A stretch of DNA of 12,384 bases from Bacillota bacterium (GCA_012799115.1 JAAZLY010000029.1:1-12384); one strand, 5' to 3'. Shown: positions 6,065-12,384, counted from the first letter of the stretch. Notes: a model not told the origin generated them from the sequence alone. Numbers and translations are program-made.

Positions 6065-7128
6065 TTAGCTTCACCCCAGTTCTTACTTCTTTGCTTGCTC
6101 CATTTACTCAAGGCTTTGCCCTTTTGCCGGGTGATCTGCAGGTAAGCGGCCCGGTCATCGGCGTATTTTGCCTCGCGTTGGAGCCTCAGATAGCTTTCCC
6201 ACCTGTCTGGGGAGAGCTCCCCTTCCTCCAGGGCTTTTCTCACTGCGCAGCCAGGTTCAGTCTTATGCTGGCAATCGGAAAACTTGCAGTGGGGGAAATA
6301 CCCTTCCACATCCGAGAAAGCTTCGCTCAGGCCAGAGTCTACAGCCCACATCCCCAGTTCGCGCATTCCAGGGGTATCGATGATCATGCTCCCATTTTCC
6401 AGCATCACAAGTTGCCGATGGGTGGTGGTGTGGCGTCCCTTGTCATCATCCTCTCGGATTCCTTGGACATCCATGATTTCCTGTCCTGCCAAGCGGTTGA
6501 CGAGACTTGATTTGCCTACTCCTGAAGAACCCAAAAAGACCACAGTCTTGCGGGGCTGGAGATAGGAGGCCAAGGCCTCAAGTCCCGTTCCATCTTTGGA
6601 ACTCACCGCGTGAATATCGACTCCAAAGGCGATTTCTGCGATTGCTTCGATTTGCTCTTCATAGTCTTCAACCAGATCAGCCTTGGTAAGAACTAAGACT
6701 GGAGTTGCCCCGGACTGCCAAGCCAAGGTAATGTAGCGTTCCAGACGTTTGAGATTGAAATCTTGGTTCAGTGACTGCATAATAAACACGTAGTCAAAGT
6801 TGGCCGCCACAGCCTGTTCGCCGCGGCCTTTATCGGGATCGCGTCTGGAAAAGAACGATCCTCTAGGTAATGTCTTAACAATAGGACTCTCTCCCTTGGG
6901 ATTGTAGTGGATCAAAACAAAATCACCAGTCGTGGGAAAATCCTCTGAGCAATCGGCGAAGTACGTACTTGATTTGAGTCTTCCGGTAACCTGCCCATGT
7001 TCGCAGACAAGATCATAGCGCTCTCTGTGCACTGCCAAGACCCGGGCCGGAATGCTCTCTGCATCATTTTCTAAACTCTTTATGACCTCTATAGGTAAGC
7101 CATAATCCTCTAAATTCAATTCTTTCAT
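6058..7128 (-). CDS. rsgA: Ribosome small subunit-dependent GTPase A
   Basis: Circularly permuted GTPase that helps mature the 30S subunit. Numbered from ATG 7128 (356 residues): an N-terminal OB-fold (about 25-90), then G4 TKAD (148-151), G5 SSKDG (176-180), G1/P-loop GSSGVGKSS (200-208), the G2 region RHTTTH (232-237) and G3 DTPG (251-254). The permuted order is diagnostic. The C-terminal zinc site is C281, C286, H288 and C294. The start is uncertain. ATG 7128 is immediately preceded by GGAGG with no spacing. TTG 7119, three codons later, has that GGAGG nine bases upstream and yields the typical N-terminus MNLEDYGL. A TTG at 7170 also keeps the frame but has a poor ribosome binding site. 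The gene lies behind a long structured leader (7129-7495) and overlaps the GNAT gene. Confidence 0.95.
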   Translation of the reverse strand: MKELNLEDYGLPIEVIKSLENDAESIPARVLAVHRERYDLVCEHGQVTGRLKSSTYFADCSEDFPTTGDFVLIHYNPKGESPIVKTLPRGSFFSRRDPDKGRGEQAVAANFDYVFIMQSLNQDFNLKRLERYITLAWQSGATPVLVLTKADLVEDYEEQIEAIAEIAFGVDIHAVSSKDGTGLEALASYLQPRKTVVFLGSSGVGKSSLVNRLAGQEIMDVQGIREDDDKGRHTTTHRQLVMLENGSMIIDTPGMRELGMWAVDSGLSEAFSDVEGYFPHCKFSDCQHKTEPGCAVRKALEEGELSPDRWESYLRLQREAKYADDRAAYLQITRQKGKALSKWSKQRSKNWGEAKW

Positions 7129-7181
7129 CCTCCAATGTAGTTGATATTGTGAGTGTGCGATTTCGGGCAATCATCAAACAT
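7125..7181 (-). CDS. Possible 18-codon leader ORF overlapping the rsgA start
   Basis: ATG at 7181 (read on the - strand) to TGA at 7127-7125, encoding MFDDCPKSHTHNINYIGG. AAAGGAG lies three bases upstream, closer than ideal. The TGA overlaps the rsgA candidate ATG in an ATGA junction, and the end of the ORF contains the GGAGG that may serve rsgA. This is a translational-coupling arrangement. It is too short to judge as protein; the positional fit is the evidence. Confidence 0.3.
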   Translation of the reverse strand: MFDDCPKSHTHNINYIGG

Positions 7182-7221
7182 CAACTCCTTTCCACAAAGT
7201 CTAAAATTGGGCACAAAAATA

Positions 7222-7256
7222 CCGCAATAAGCAGCCTTTATCTCTGCATACTGCGG
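7222..7256 (-). terminator. Second terminator-like hairpin in the rsgA leader
   Basis: On the - strand, CCGCAGTATGCAG (7256-7244) pairs with CTGCTTATTGCGG (7234-7222): 13 positions with one G-T wobble and one T-T mismatch, nine-base loop, followed by TATTTTTG. It stands about 95 bases before the rsgA start. A perfect 7-bp hairpin, TGATTTG/CAAATCA (7262-7279) with GAGG in its - strand loop, lies just upstream in the same leader. Either a backup terminator or a second attenuation site. Confidence 0.5.
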
Positions 7257-7290
7257 CCTGTTGATTTGCCTCCAAATCATAATGCGCCTG

Positions 7291-7322
7291 GATAAAACAA
7301 AGACACACCATTTCGGTGTGCC
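7291..7322 (-). terminator. Intrinsic terminator in the rsgA leader, candidate attenuator
   Basis: On the - strand GGCACACC (7322-7315) pairs with GGTGTGTC (7309-7302) over a GAAAT loop, eight pairs with one G-T wobble, and is followed by TTTGTTTTATC. It lies about 175 bases downstream of the predicted rsgA promoter start and about 165 bases before rsgA. Its 5' arm is also complementary to the upstream CTGTGCC segment at 7368-7362, which allows a competing antiterminator. Confidence 0.65.
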
Positions 7323-7361
7323 TGTGCTTGTGTACAGTATTCACGAAAGGTTACTTTAGTG

Positions 7362-7408
7362 GGCACAGCAAAACAAGGTGGAACCCACCAGGCTTCTCAG
7401 ACTGTGCC
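7362..7408 (-). promoter_or_regulatory. Anti-antiterminator stem of the rsgA leader
   Basis: On the - strand GGCACAG (7408-7402) pairs perfectly with CTGTGCC (7368-7362). Inside it CCACC and GGTGG at 7389-7377 (read GGTGG, GTT, CCACC on the - strand) form a nested 5-bp hairpin. The CTGTGCC arm can instead pair for six bases with GGCACA (7322-7317), the 5' arm of the terminator, or with GCACAG (7327-7322) overlapping it. The two states are mutually exclusive, as in classic attenuators. Read directly from sequence; regulation is inferred. Confidence 0.45.
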
Positions 7409-7418
7409 AGTTATTCTG

Positions 7419-7451
7419 TTAAGATGAGATCACCATATAGATCGCAGACAT
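7419..7451 (-). CDS. 10-codon leader peptide ORF of the rsgA leader
   Basis: ATG at 7451 to TAA at 7421-7419, encoding MSAIYMVISS. AAAGGAG (7466-7460) is eight bases before the ATG, an excellent ribosome binding site. The ORF starts about 45 bases into the predicted transcript, and its stop is ten bases before the first pairing arm of the attenuator, so a ribosome held at the stop would reach into that arm. An overlapping 24-codon frame from an ATG at about 7489 lacks a ribosome binding site and is less likely. Confidence 0.4.
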   Translation of the reverse strand: MSAIYMVISS

Positions 7452-7471
7452 CAAAACAGCTCCTTTCGCGA

Positions 7472-7484
7472 GGGGTCAGACCCC
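7472..7484. repeat. GC palindrome GGGGTCAGACCCC
   Basis: GGGGTC and GACCCC flank a single A: a 13-base inverted repeat. It lies between the predicted rsgA transcript start and the leader peptide ribosome binding site, so in RNA it would form a short hairpin directly upstream of that site. It resembles REP-type palindromes seen dispersed in many genomes, but only one copy is in the window. It could also be an operator. Confidence 0.5.
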
Positions 7485-7501
7485 CCATTTATTCCCAGTC
7501 A

Positions 7502-7530
7502 ATCATAGCACCTTTTTTTAGGAAGATCAA
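7502..7530 (-). promoter_or_regulatory. Promoter of the rsgA/GNAT operon
   Basis: On the - strand TTGATC (7530-7525), a 17-base spacer ending in TGC, and TATGAT (7507-7502). The -10 matches 5/6 and has an extended TGn element. Transcription would begin near 7495, giving a leader of about 370 bases before rsgA. It lies after the hydrogenase/ABC operon terminator, so rsgA is independently transcribed. Confidence 0.6.
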
Positions 7531-7534
7531 TGGC

Positions 7535-7588
7535 AAAATTCCAGGGACCGTCGTAAAAGACTATCTGGTCAGATGGGGGAGGCCCTGG
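7535..7588 (-). terminator. Probable terminator of the hydrogenase/ABC operon
   Basis: On the - strand CCAGGGCC (7588-7581) pairs with GGTCCCTGG (7549-7541), eight pairs with one bulged T, followed by AATTTTG. Within the 31-base loop, ATCTG/CAGAT (7563-7574) forms a second small hairpin. It lies 30 bases beyond the ATPase stop and just ahead of the rsgA promoter. The large loop makes it less than ideal. Confidence 0.5.
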
Positions 7589-7617
7589 TTGGTCGATACC
7601 GTTTTCCGAAGCCCCTA

Positions 7618-8364
7618 CTAGGTGGATCGTCTAAGCAAGAAATCCAGAATCTCTTCTGATTTCCCATAGATCTGTTCGTCCGTTATTTGCCGCAACTCCC
7701 TGGGCATATCAATGAACAGTTCTTCATAGATCCTGGTTGGTTTATCCGAAAGAACAATGACACGATCAGCTAGCATTACCGCTTCTATTGGATCGTGGGT
7801 AATGAATAGGACTGCGAACCCTTCTTTGGCCTGTTCTGCCAGTATCAGGTCCTGCAGTTGGTACTTCAAAGCAACATCAAGCGACTTAAATGGTTCATCC
7901 ATCAGTAGCAGCTGTGGTTGAACGGACAAGGCTCTGGCTATCTCCAGTCTTTGCTTCATCCCGCCACTGAGCTGAGCTGGATACACATCTTGAGATGCTA
8001 GTAGACCGGTCTTTTGGAGTAGGTCTTCTCTGATGCCTCTAGCTTCTGAGGGCAACAGGAAATTATCCTGGACAAAGCTAATATTGTCTCCCACGGTTTT
8101 CCAGGGTAACAAACGCGGTTCTTGAAAAACGTAGGCTAATCGCAAGTTGGCTCGTTTCGTTACTTGTCCCTGATCAGGTTCGATCAAACCAGCCACCAGA
8201 TTGAGTAATGTCGTCTTGCCACAACCAGAGGGGCCCACCAAGGCAACGAGCTCGCCAGCCTGAACAGTAAGGGAAAGATCGTCCAACACTTTCAGCTGAG
8301 CATCATTCGTTTTGAAGCTTTTCTGAACTTTGTTGAGCTCCAAGATCTCTGTCCCTTTATCCAT
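7618..8364 (-). CDS. ABC transporter ATPase, SsuB/TauB type
   Basis: Cytoplasmic ATPase of 248 residues, the usual length for nitrate/sulfonate/taurine importers. Motifs: Walker A GPSGCGKT (44-51), Q-loop Q81 in VFQEPRLLPWKTV (a hallmark of this subfamily), signature LSGGM (132-136), Walker B LLLMDEP (152-158), D-loop SLD (161-163), H-loop H190. There is no TOBE tail, unlike the other ATPase in the window. The ATG overlaps the end of the permease gene by eight bases (ATGGATAA), with AAGGTG eight bases upstream, so it is translationally coupled. Last gene of the hydrogenase-linked operon. Confidence 0.94.
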   Translation of the reverse strand: MDKGTEILELNKVQKSFKTNDAQLKVLDDLSLTVQAGELVALVGPSGCGKTTLLNLVAGLIEPDQGQVTKRANLRLAYVFQEPRLLPWKTVGDNISFVQDNFLLPSEARGIREDLLQKTGLLASQDVYPAQLSGGMKQRLEIARALSVQPQLLLMDEPFKSLDVALKYQLQDLILAEQAKEGFAVLFITHDPIEAVMLADRVIVLSDKPTRIYEELFIDMPRELRQITDEQIYGKSEEILDFLLRRST

Positions 8365-9139
8365 ATTGTTTCCACCTTGTCACCTTTTTGTTCACAAAGG
8401 TCAATATCCCATATTCAAATACAAGCATGATCAGGATCAGAACGATTGCCCAGGCAAACAGTTTTTCCGTCTCCAGATTGGCGTTAGCCATACTGATGGC
8501 AAAGCCAATTCCACTCGAGCTACCCATGAATTCTGCGAAAATCGTGGATTTCCAAGCAAAGGATACACCCAGGCTAACTGCGGAAACAAAATGGGGAACT
8601 AGAGTCGGCAAGAAAACAGCCCGTATGATTTTGGCCTGAGAACAGCGGTAAAAGGTGGCCATTTCCACAAGTTCGGCGTCAACACTCTCTAGGCCCGAGA
8701 AAATCGTCAAAAAAACGACGGGAAAGGTAACGATAAAGATCAGGAAGATGGGAGTTAAGTCATCTGCGATACCAAACCAAATCACGGCAAACACCACCCA
8801 GATGACCGGTGGGATAATCTGTACAACTGTAATAATTGGCCGGAACAAACTCCGCAAGAACCCGCACGCCTTGAGTAGTAAAGCAGTTAGTAGTCCAAAG
8901 GTAAGGGCTGCAGCATATCCCACCATAGTTCGGTGGAAGGTGATGAACATATTCGTCCACAACTGCCCTGAATGCCAGAGCTGCTGCATTGCTCCAAAGG
9001 TTTCCCGTGGCGAAGGTAAGATCAACGAATGGTAGTTCCTTGATAGAACACTCCATAAAATAAGCACTACTAAAAGACCAGTAGTGCTTATGAATCCTTT
9101 TCTTAGTACGTCCTTCGATCTAGAAGTAGAATTGCTCAT
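8357..9139 (-). CDS. ABC transporter permease, SsuC/TauC type
   Basis: Inner-membrane permease of 260 residues with about six hydrophobic segments (for example GLLVVLILWSVL near 21-32, LTFGLLTALLLKACGFL, and the C-terminal LFAWAIVLILIMLVFEYGIL). The LILPSPRETF motif after the first membrane helix is typical of the family. The EAA loop is ELVEMATFYRCSQAKIIRAVFLPTLVPHF; the usual glycine after EAA is replaced by R/C, a mild deviation. Its ATG overlaps the binding-protein gene by 20 bases, and GGGGG is about 12 bases upstream, so initiation probably relies on coupling. Works with the flanking binding protein and ATPase. Confidence 0.92.
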   Translation of the reverse strand: MSNSTSRSKDVLRKGFISTTGLLVVLILWSVLSRNYHSLILPSPRETFGAMQQLWHSGQLWTNMFITFHRTMVGYAAALTFGLLTALLLKACGFLRSLFRPIITVVQIIPPVIWVVFAVIWFGIADDLTPIFLIFIVTFPVVFLTIFSGLESVDAELVEMATFYRCSQAKIIRAVFLPTLVPHFVSAVSLGVSFAWKSTIFAEFMGSSSGIGFAISMANANLETEKLFAWAIVLILIMLVFEYGILTFVNKKVTRWKQYG

Positions 9140-10082
9140 CTGGAAGTTTTCCCCCTATCATCTCGGGATAGAGTTCCATAATAGCAGTGAAGTAACGGTC
9201 TATCAATGCTTGCTCCTCATGATCAGGATAGAGGTTCAGAACGATCCTGGCAAAGGAAGCTTCCACTACTGCAGCTGGCTGATTAAAGTACTGCTCTGCG
9301 AGTAATGCCGCCTCCGTCGGATTCGCTTTCACCCATTCCATGCCCTGTTGGTAATGGGTGTTTAGGGTCTCGATGAGCTCTCGATGATCTCGGCCGAAGT
9401 CGCCCCGTACAAACAAGCCTACAAAGGGAATCCGATCATCGCCATCGTGGAGTTTTGCCCACTCTTCTTGCAGATCAAAGGATAAGACAGCATCCTCATA
9501 ACTATTTAAAGTAATGGTCACCATGGGTTCAGGCAACACAATGGCATCAACCTGACCTAATTGAAAACTTCTAGCCCCATGATTCGATGGGGTATAGATG
9601 AAGTCTACCTGGGCAGGATCGACCCCGTTGTGTATGAGGAAGTAACGGGCTAGAAAATCGAGGGGACCGCCCATTAAGGGCAAGCTTAAACTCTTACCCT
9701 TCAGATCCGCCCAGCTCTCAGCGGTAAAACCGTCTGTTAACAGATAATCGATTCCCCAAACATTGGTGTTGACTAAGCTGAGATCAATGCCTTTGTTATG
9801 GGCTTTTGCCCCCACATTAACCCCGGTTACTAGCAATTCAATGTCGCTTCCGGCAAGCAGGGCCAGACCACGTTGATGATCAGGTGATACCCTAATGTCT
9901 AGTTCCACTTGCTCTGCCAGAACTCCGCTTTCCTGAATCCAGATCAATGGCAGGGCGCCCACTGTGGGCGGAGTTTGAACAACCATAGTTTCAATTTCAG
10001 CGCCCACAGTCACGCCAGAGGCCATTAGAACCAATAGCACTGTAAAGACCAATTCGGGCCATTTCCGTACACATTTCATCAT
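9120..10082 (-). CDS. NMT1/SsuA-like ABC substrate-binding protein, hydrogenase-linked
   Basis: Extracytoplasmic binding protein of 320 residues. The signal peptide has K3, R6 and K7, a hydrophobic core at about 11-24, and a likely signal peptidase I site after VGA (26-28); there is no lipobox cysteine. The mature region shows the early strand and IWIQESGVLAEQVELDIRVS pattern of NMT1/SsuA-type proteins, then LAGSDIELLVTGV, a conserved WADLKGKSLSLP strand and LGQVDAIVLPEPM, features of the two-lobed type II fold. GGGAGG lies eight bases before the ATG. The gene begins 47 bases after the hydA stop, with no clear terminator between. The ligand is unknown; low identity-type differences from the other binding protein here suggest a different one. 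Confidence 0.88.
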   Translation of the reverse strand: MMKCVRKWPELVFTVLLVLMASGVTVGAEIETMVVQTPPTVGALPLIWIQESGVLAEQVELDIRVSPDHQRGLALLAGSDIELLVTGVNVGAKAHNKGIDLSLVNTNVWGIDYLLTDGFTAESWADLKGKSLSLPLMGGPLDFLARYFLIHNGVDPAQVDFIYTPSNHGARSFQLGQVDAIVLPEPMVTITLNSYEDAVLSFDLQEEWAKLHDGDDRIPFVGLFVRGDFGRDHRELIETLNTHYQQGMEWVKANPTEAALLAEQYFNQPAAVVEASFARIVLNLYPDHEEQALIDRYFTAIMELYPEMIGGKLPDEQFYF

Positions 10083-10129
10083 CGAGCATACCTCCCATCA
10101 CTTAAGCCTTCTACCAGCCTGGGCAAAGT

Positions 10130-11842
10130 CTAGCGAACTCGATAGCTCGTATGCAAGAGATGGTGTGACTTACCGCTTAAGGGCTCAACCAGATACTCTT
10201 CGTATAGCTTGAGTACATCCACATTCTCGTGAGACTTACGGATTGTGTTGGTCTGATCAATCTTGGCCAAACCTTCAGCCCGTTTCTTCTTCACTTCAAG
10301 GTCGGCTGGGATGGGCTGTCCACCGCCGCCTACACAGCCGTGAGGGCAAGCCATAATCTCAATCCAATCATACTCTGATTGACCTGCTCGTACATCATTC
10401 AGTACCTTGGCTGCGTTGGCTAAACCGCTAATAACGGCAACTTTATAGGTCCGGTCGGCAATTTCCACTTCAGCTTCCCTAACACCCATGATTCCCAAGT
10501 TCAGTTTATCTAATGGTTCACCCGTTAAGACTTCTTTTACTGTTCTTAAGGCTGCTTCCGTTACACCACCGGTAGTACCGAAAATAGTTGCGGCGCCGGT
10601 TGCTGCACCCATGATTTGATCGTACTTGTCATCTGCTAAGTTCACAAAGTCGATTCCTGCTTCTTTGATCATCCGAGCCAGTTCACGGGTTGTTAAGACT
10701 GCGTCTGTATCCTGGAAACCACTGTCACTGTGTTCTTCACGGGCTTTTTCATATTTCTTGGCCGTACAAGGCATGATGGATACAGTAAAGACATTCGCTG
10801 GATCGATCTTGGTCTGCTCTGCGTAATAGGTTTTTGTTATTGTAGAGAACATCTGCTGTGGCGATTTCGCTGTTGATAGGTGATGTAGCAGATCTCCATA
10901 GTTTTGCTCCGCATATTTAACCCAACCTGGACAGCAAGATGTAATATGGGGAAGGTTCTTGTTTCCTTTGATCCGGTTGATAAACTCGTTGCCCTCTTCC
11001 AAAATAGTCAGGTCGGCACTGAACTCGGTGGAAAACACTTGATTGAACCCTAGTCTTCGCAAGGCTGCAATGAGTCTACCTGTTACAACCGAGCCCGGTT
11101 CTAAACCAAACTCTTCACCGATACTGACTTGGATGGTTGGAGCGGTCTGAACAACCACATGTTTATTCGGGTCTTCTAAGGCAGCCCAGACTCGCTCAAT
11201 GTCACTGACCTCGGTAATGGCCCCAACTGGGCAGACTGCTGCACATTGGCCACATTTAGCACAATTGACCTCGCTTTGGGGCAGGTCAAAACCTGTAGTT
11301 ACAATGGAGTCAAAACCACGCCCCGAAAACTCTAACGTTCCAAGTCCTTGAATTTCCTCACAAACCCGCACACAACGGCCACAGAGAATACACTTATTAG
11401 GATCCCGCTTGAGAGCAACCCCCCCAAGATCAAGGGGTAGATCCCGCTTTTCGCCGGCAAACCGATCCACAGATGCGCGGCTCAGACCCAAATTATACGT
11501 TAGGTCCTGCAACTCACAGCTACCACTCCGGTCACAACCAAGACAATCATTGGGATGGTTAGCCAAAAGTAGCTCAACGTTCATCTTTCTGGCTTTGCGT
11601 GCCTTGGCACTGCGGGTGCTGATTTTCATGCCATCTCCAGCTGGAACCACACAGGAAGCAAGTAGCCTGTGGGAGTTCAGGTCCTCCACGACACATACAC
11701 GGCAGGAGCCATGTAAGGATAGATCTGGGTGATAACATAAGGTTGGAATCTCAATCCCAACTTGACGAGCTGCGTCTAGTAGGGTAGTACCCGCAGCTAC
11801 CTCCACAACTTGGTCATCTATCGTTAAGGTGATCTTGCTCAT
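10130..11842 (-). CDS. hydA: NAD(H)-linked [FeFe] hydrogenase catalytic subunit
   Basis: Catalyses reversible H2 oxidation/proton reduction in the cytoplasm and passes electrons to the HydB-type flavin subunit. Numbered from ATG 11842 (570 residues): plant-type [2Fe-2S] domain with C36, C47, C50, C64; a His-Cys3 [4Fe-4S] site with H96, C100, C103, C109; two [4Fe-4S] clusters from C151/154/157/161 and C194/197/200/204; then the H-cluster domain with TSCCPGW (301-307), MPCTAKKYE (357-365) and EIMACPHGCVGGGGQP (495-510). Ligand cysteines C304, C359, C499 and C503 and the proton-relay C303 are all present, so it should be active. It ends with the small-subunit-like LLHTSY tail. Length and domains fit the A3-type multimeric class. 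AAAGGAG is nine bases before the ATG; a TTG three bases earlier is an alternative start. Twenty-seven bases follow the hydB stop. Confidence 0.96.
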   Translation of the reverse strand: MSKITLTIDDQVVEVAAGTTLLDAARQVGIEIPTLCYHPDLSLHGSCRVCVVEDLNSHRLLASCVVPAGDGMKISTRSAKARKARKMNVELLLANHPNDCLGCDRSGSCELQDLTYNLGLSRASVDRFAGEKRDLPLDLGGVALKRDPNKCILCGRCVRVCEEIQGLGTLEFSGRGFDSIVTTGFDLPQSEVNCAKCGQCAAVCPVGAITEVSDIERVWAALEDPNKHVVVQTAPTIQVSIGEEFGLEPGSVVTGRLIAALRRLGFNQVFSTEFSADLTILEEGNEFINRIKGNKNLPHITSCCPGWVKYAEQNYGDLLHHLSTAKSPQQMFSTITKTYYAEQTKIDPANVFTVSIMPCTAKKYEKAREEHSDSGFQDTDAVLTTRELARMIKEAGIDFVNLADDKYDQIMGAATGAATIFGTTGGVTEAALRTVKEVLTGEPLDKLNLGIMGVREAEVEIADRTYKVAVISGLANAAKVLNDVRAGQSEYDWIEIMACPHGCVGGGGQPIPADLEVKKKRAEGLAKIDQTNTIRKSHENVDVLKLYEEYLVEPLSGKSHHLLHTSYRVR

Positions 11843-11872
11843 CAACCCACACTCCTTTCCTAATCCCGCTCC

Positions 11873-12384
11873 TTAACCCTGTGCGATGGCCTTGACTGGA
11901 CACTTAACGGCACAGGCTCCACAGCTAATACAGAGCTGGGGATCGATTACATGCGGTTGTTTACGTGCACCGCTGATGGCTCCTGTTGGACAGAGCCGAA
12001 TACAAGCAGTACACCCGATACAAATAGCTTCATCAATTACATAAGGAGCGGCCATGCCAGCGCAGACATTGGCTGGACAGCGTCTCTCTTTGATATGGGC
12101 TTCATATTCATCCCGGAAGTAGTGGATCGTGCTGAGCACAGGATTGGGAGCGGATCCCCCCAGCTGGCACAGGGACGTTGCGATGATATGTTCACCCAAC
12201 TCTCCTAGCAGCTCGATATCGCCTTCTCGACCCTCACCAGAACAGAGGCGATCTAAAATCTCCAACATCCGTTTGGTACCTTCACGACAAGGAGTACACT
12301 TACCACAAGATTCACTCTGGGTGAACTTGAGGAAGAAACGGGCCACATCAACCATACAGGTACTGTCATCCATGACCACCATAC
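11873..12384 (-). CDS. hydB: HydB/NuoF-like hydrogenase flavin subunit, C-terminal part
   Basis: Only the C-terminal 170 residues or so are in the window; the frame continues past the right edge. Family members are about 600 residues and bind FMN and NAD(H) in the missing part. Seen here are the NuoF-type [4Fe-4S] site ESCGKCTPCREGT with its distal cysteine in SLCQLGGSAPNP, and then a two-cluster ferredoxin domain, CIGCTACIRLCPTGAI and CISCGACAVKCPVKAI. That extra ferredoxin tail separates HydB/HndC-type hydrogenase subunits from complex I NuoF. The gene precedes hydA by 27 bases. A NuoE-like hydC gene would be expected further upstream, outside the window. Confidence 0.93.
   Translation of the reverse strand, partial: MVVMDDSTCMVDVARFFLKFTQSESCGKCTPCREGTKRMLEILDRLCSGEGREGDIELLGELGEHIIATSLCQLGGSAPNPVLSTIHYFRDEYEAHIKERRCPANVCAGMAAPYVIDEAICIGCTACIRLCPTGAISGARKQPHVIDPQLCISCGACAVKCPVKAIAQG

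Noticed and set aside
7276..7281. A second TATGAT box on the - strand upstream of rsgA
   Set aside because: No acceptable -35 hexamer at 16-18 bases, and it lies within the 7-bp leader hairpin; the promoter at 7502-7530 is much stronger.
7316..7621. 101-codon open frame on the + strand across the rsgA leader region
   Set aside because: It lies antisense to a promoter, hairpins and a leader ORF on the - strand, has a weak start context, and reads through the GC palindrome. The product resembles nothing known.
11409..11732. 107-codon + strand frame opposite hydA
   Set aside because: Lies over the conserved cysteine-rich ferredoxin domains of hydA; the arginine/serine-rich product is a typical reverse-frame artefact.
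1..12384. CRISPR arrays, tRNA/rRNA genes, transposases, toxin-antitoxin or phage genes
   Set aside because: No regularly spaced repeats, tRNA-like cloverleaf, rRNA segments or recognisable mobile-element proteins were seen on either strand.

Overview
The window looks like chromosomal DNA of an anaerobic, hydrogen-metabolising bacterium, most likely in or near Bacillota (Clostridia/Limnochordia-like). The evidence is an NAD-linked [FeFe] hydrogenase, a DUF378 membrane protein, a DUF169 protein, strong AAAGGAG/GGAGG ribosome binding sites, and frequent TTG/GTG starts. Both ABC substrate-binding proteins have ordinary signal peptides without a lipobox cysteine. That is unusual for a single-membrane Gram-positive cell and leaves a diderm lineage possible. 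The assignment is inference; no rRNA or other marker gene is present.

Layout. (1) 1-425, + strand: 3' end of an unrecognised gene, probably a barrel-type protein, with a hairpin behind it. (2) 477-852: no recognised gene, but a near-consensus + strand promoter, a 12-bp stem at the predicted transcript start and a second long-range stem, so possibly a small RNA. (3) 932-4655, - strand: four-gene operon of DUF169 protein, SsuC/TauC-type permease, NMT1/SsuA-type binding protein and an ATPase with a PotA/MalK-like TOBE tail, closed by a terminator at 853-876. (4) 4745-5150, + strand: promoter, possible 40-aa ORF, DUF378 gene, then a terminator shared with the convergent unit. (5) 5267-7530, - strand: rsgA and an overlapping GNAT acetyltransferase gene, behind their own promoter and a leader of about 370 nt. 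(6) 7618-12384, - strand: hydB (partial), hydA, and a second ABC transporter (binding protein, permease, ATPase), apparently one operon with a terminator at 7535-7588.

How the parts fit. HydB and HydA form the flavin/NAD and H-cluster subunits of a soluble hydrogenase; the binding protein, permease and ATPase downstream share their direction with only a 47-nt gap. The DUF169 unit is a second, independent importer of the same superfamily with a different ATPase class. Neither substrate can be read from sequence.

The most interesting structure is the rsgA leader: promoter TTGATC-N17-TATGAT with an extended -10, a GC palindrome, a 10-codon ORF with a strong ribosome binding site, two mutually exclusive pairings that include an intrinsic terminator, a second terminator-like hairpin, and an 18-codon ORF whose stop overlaps an rsgA start codon. 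This is the architecture of ribosome-mediated transcription attenuation, here in front of a ribosome-assembly GTPase.
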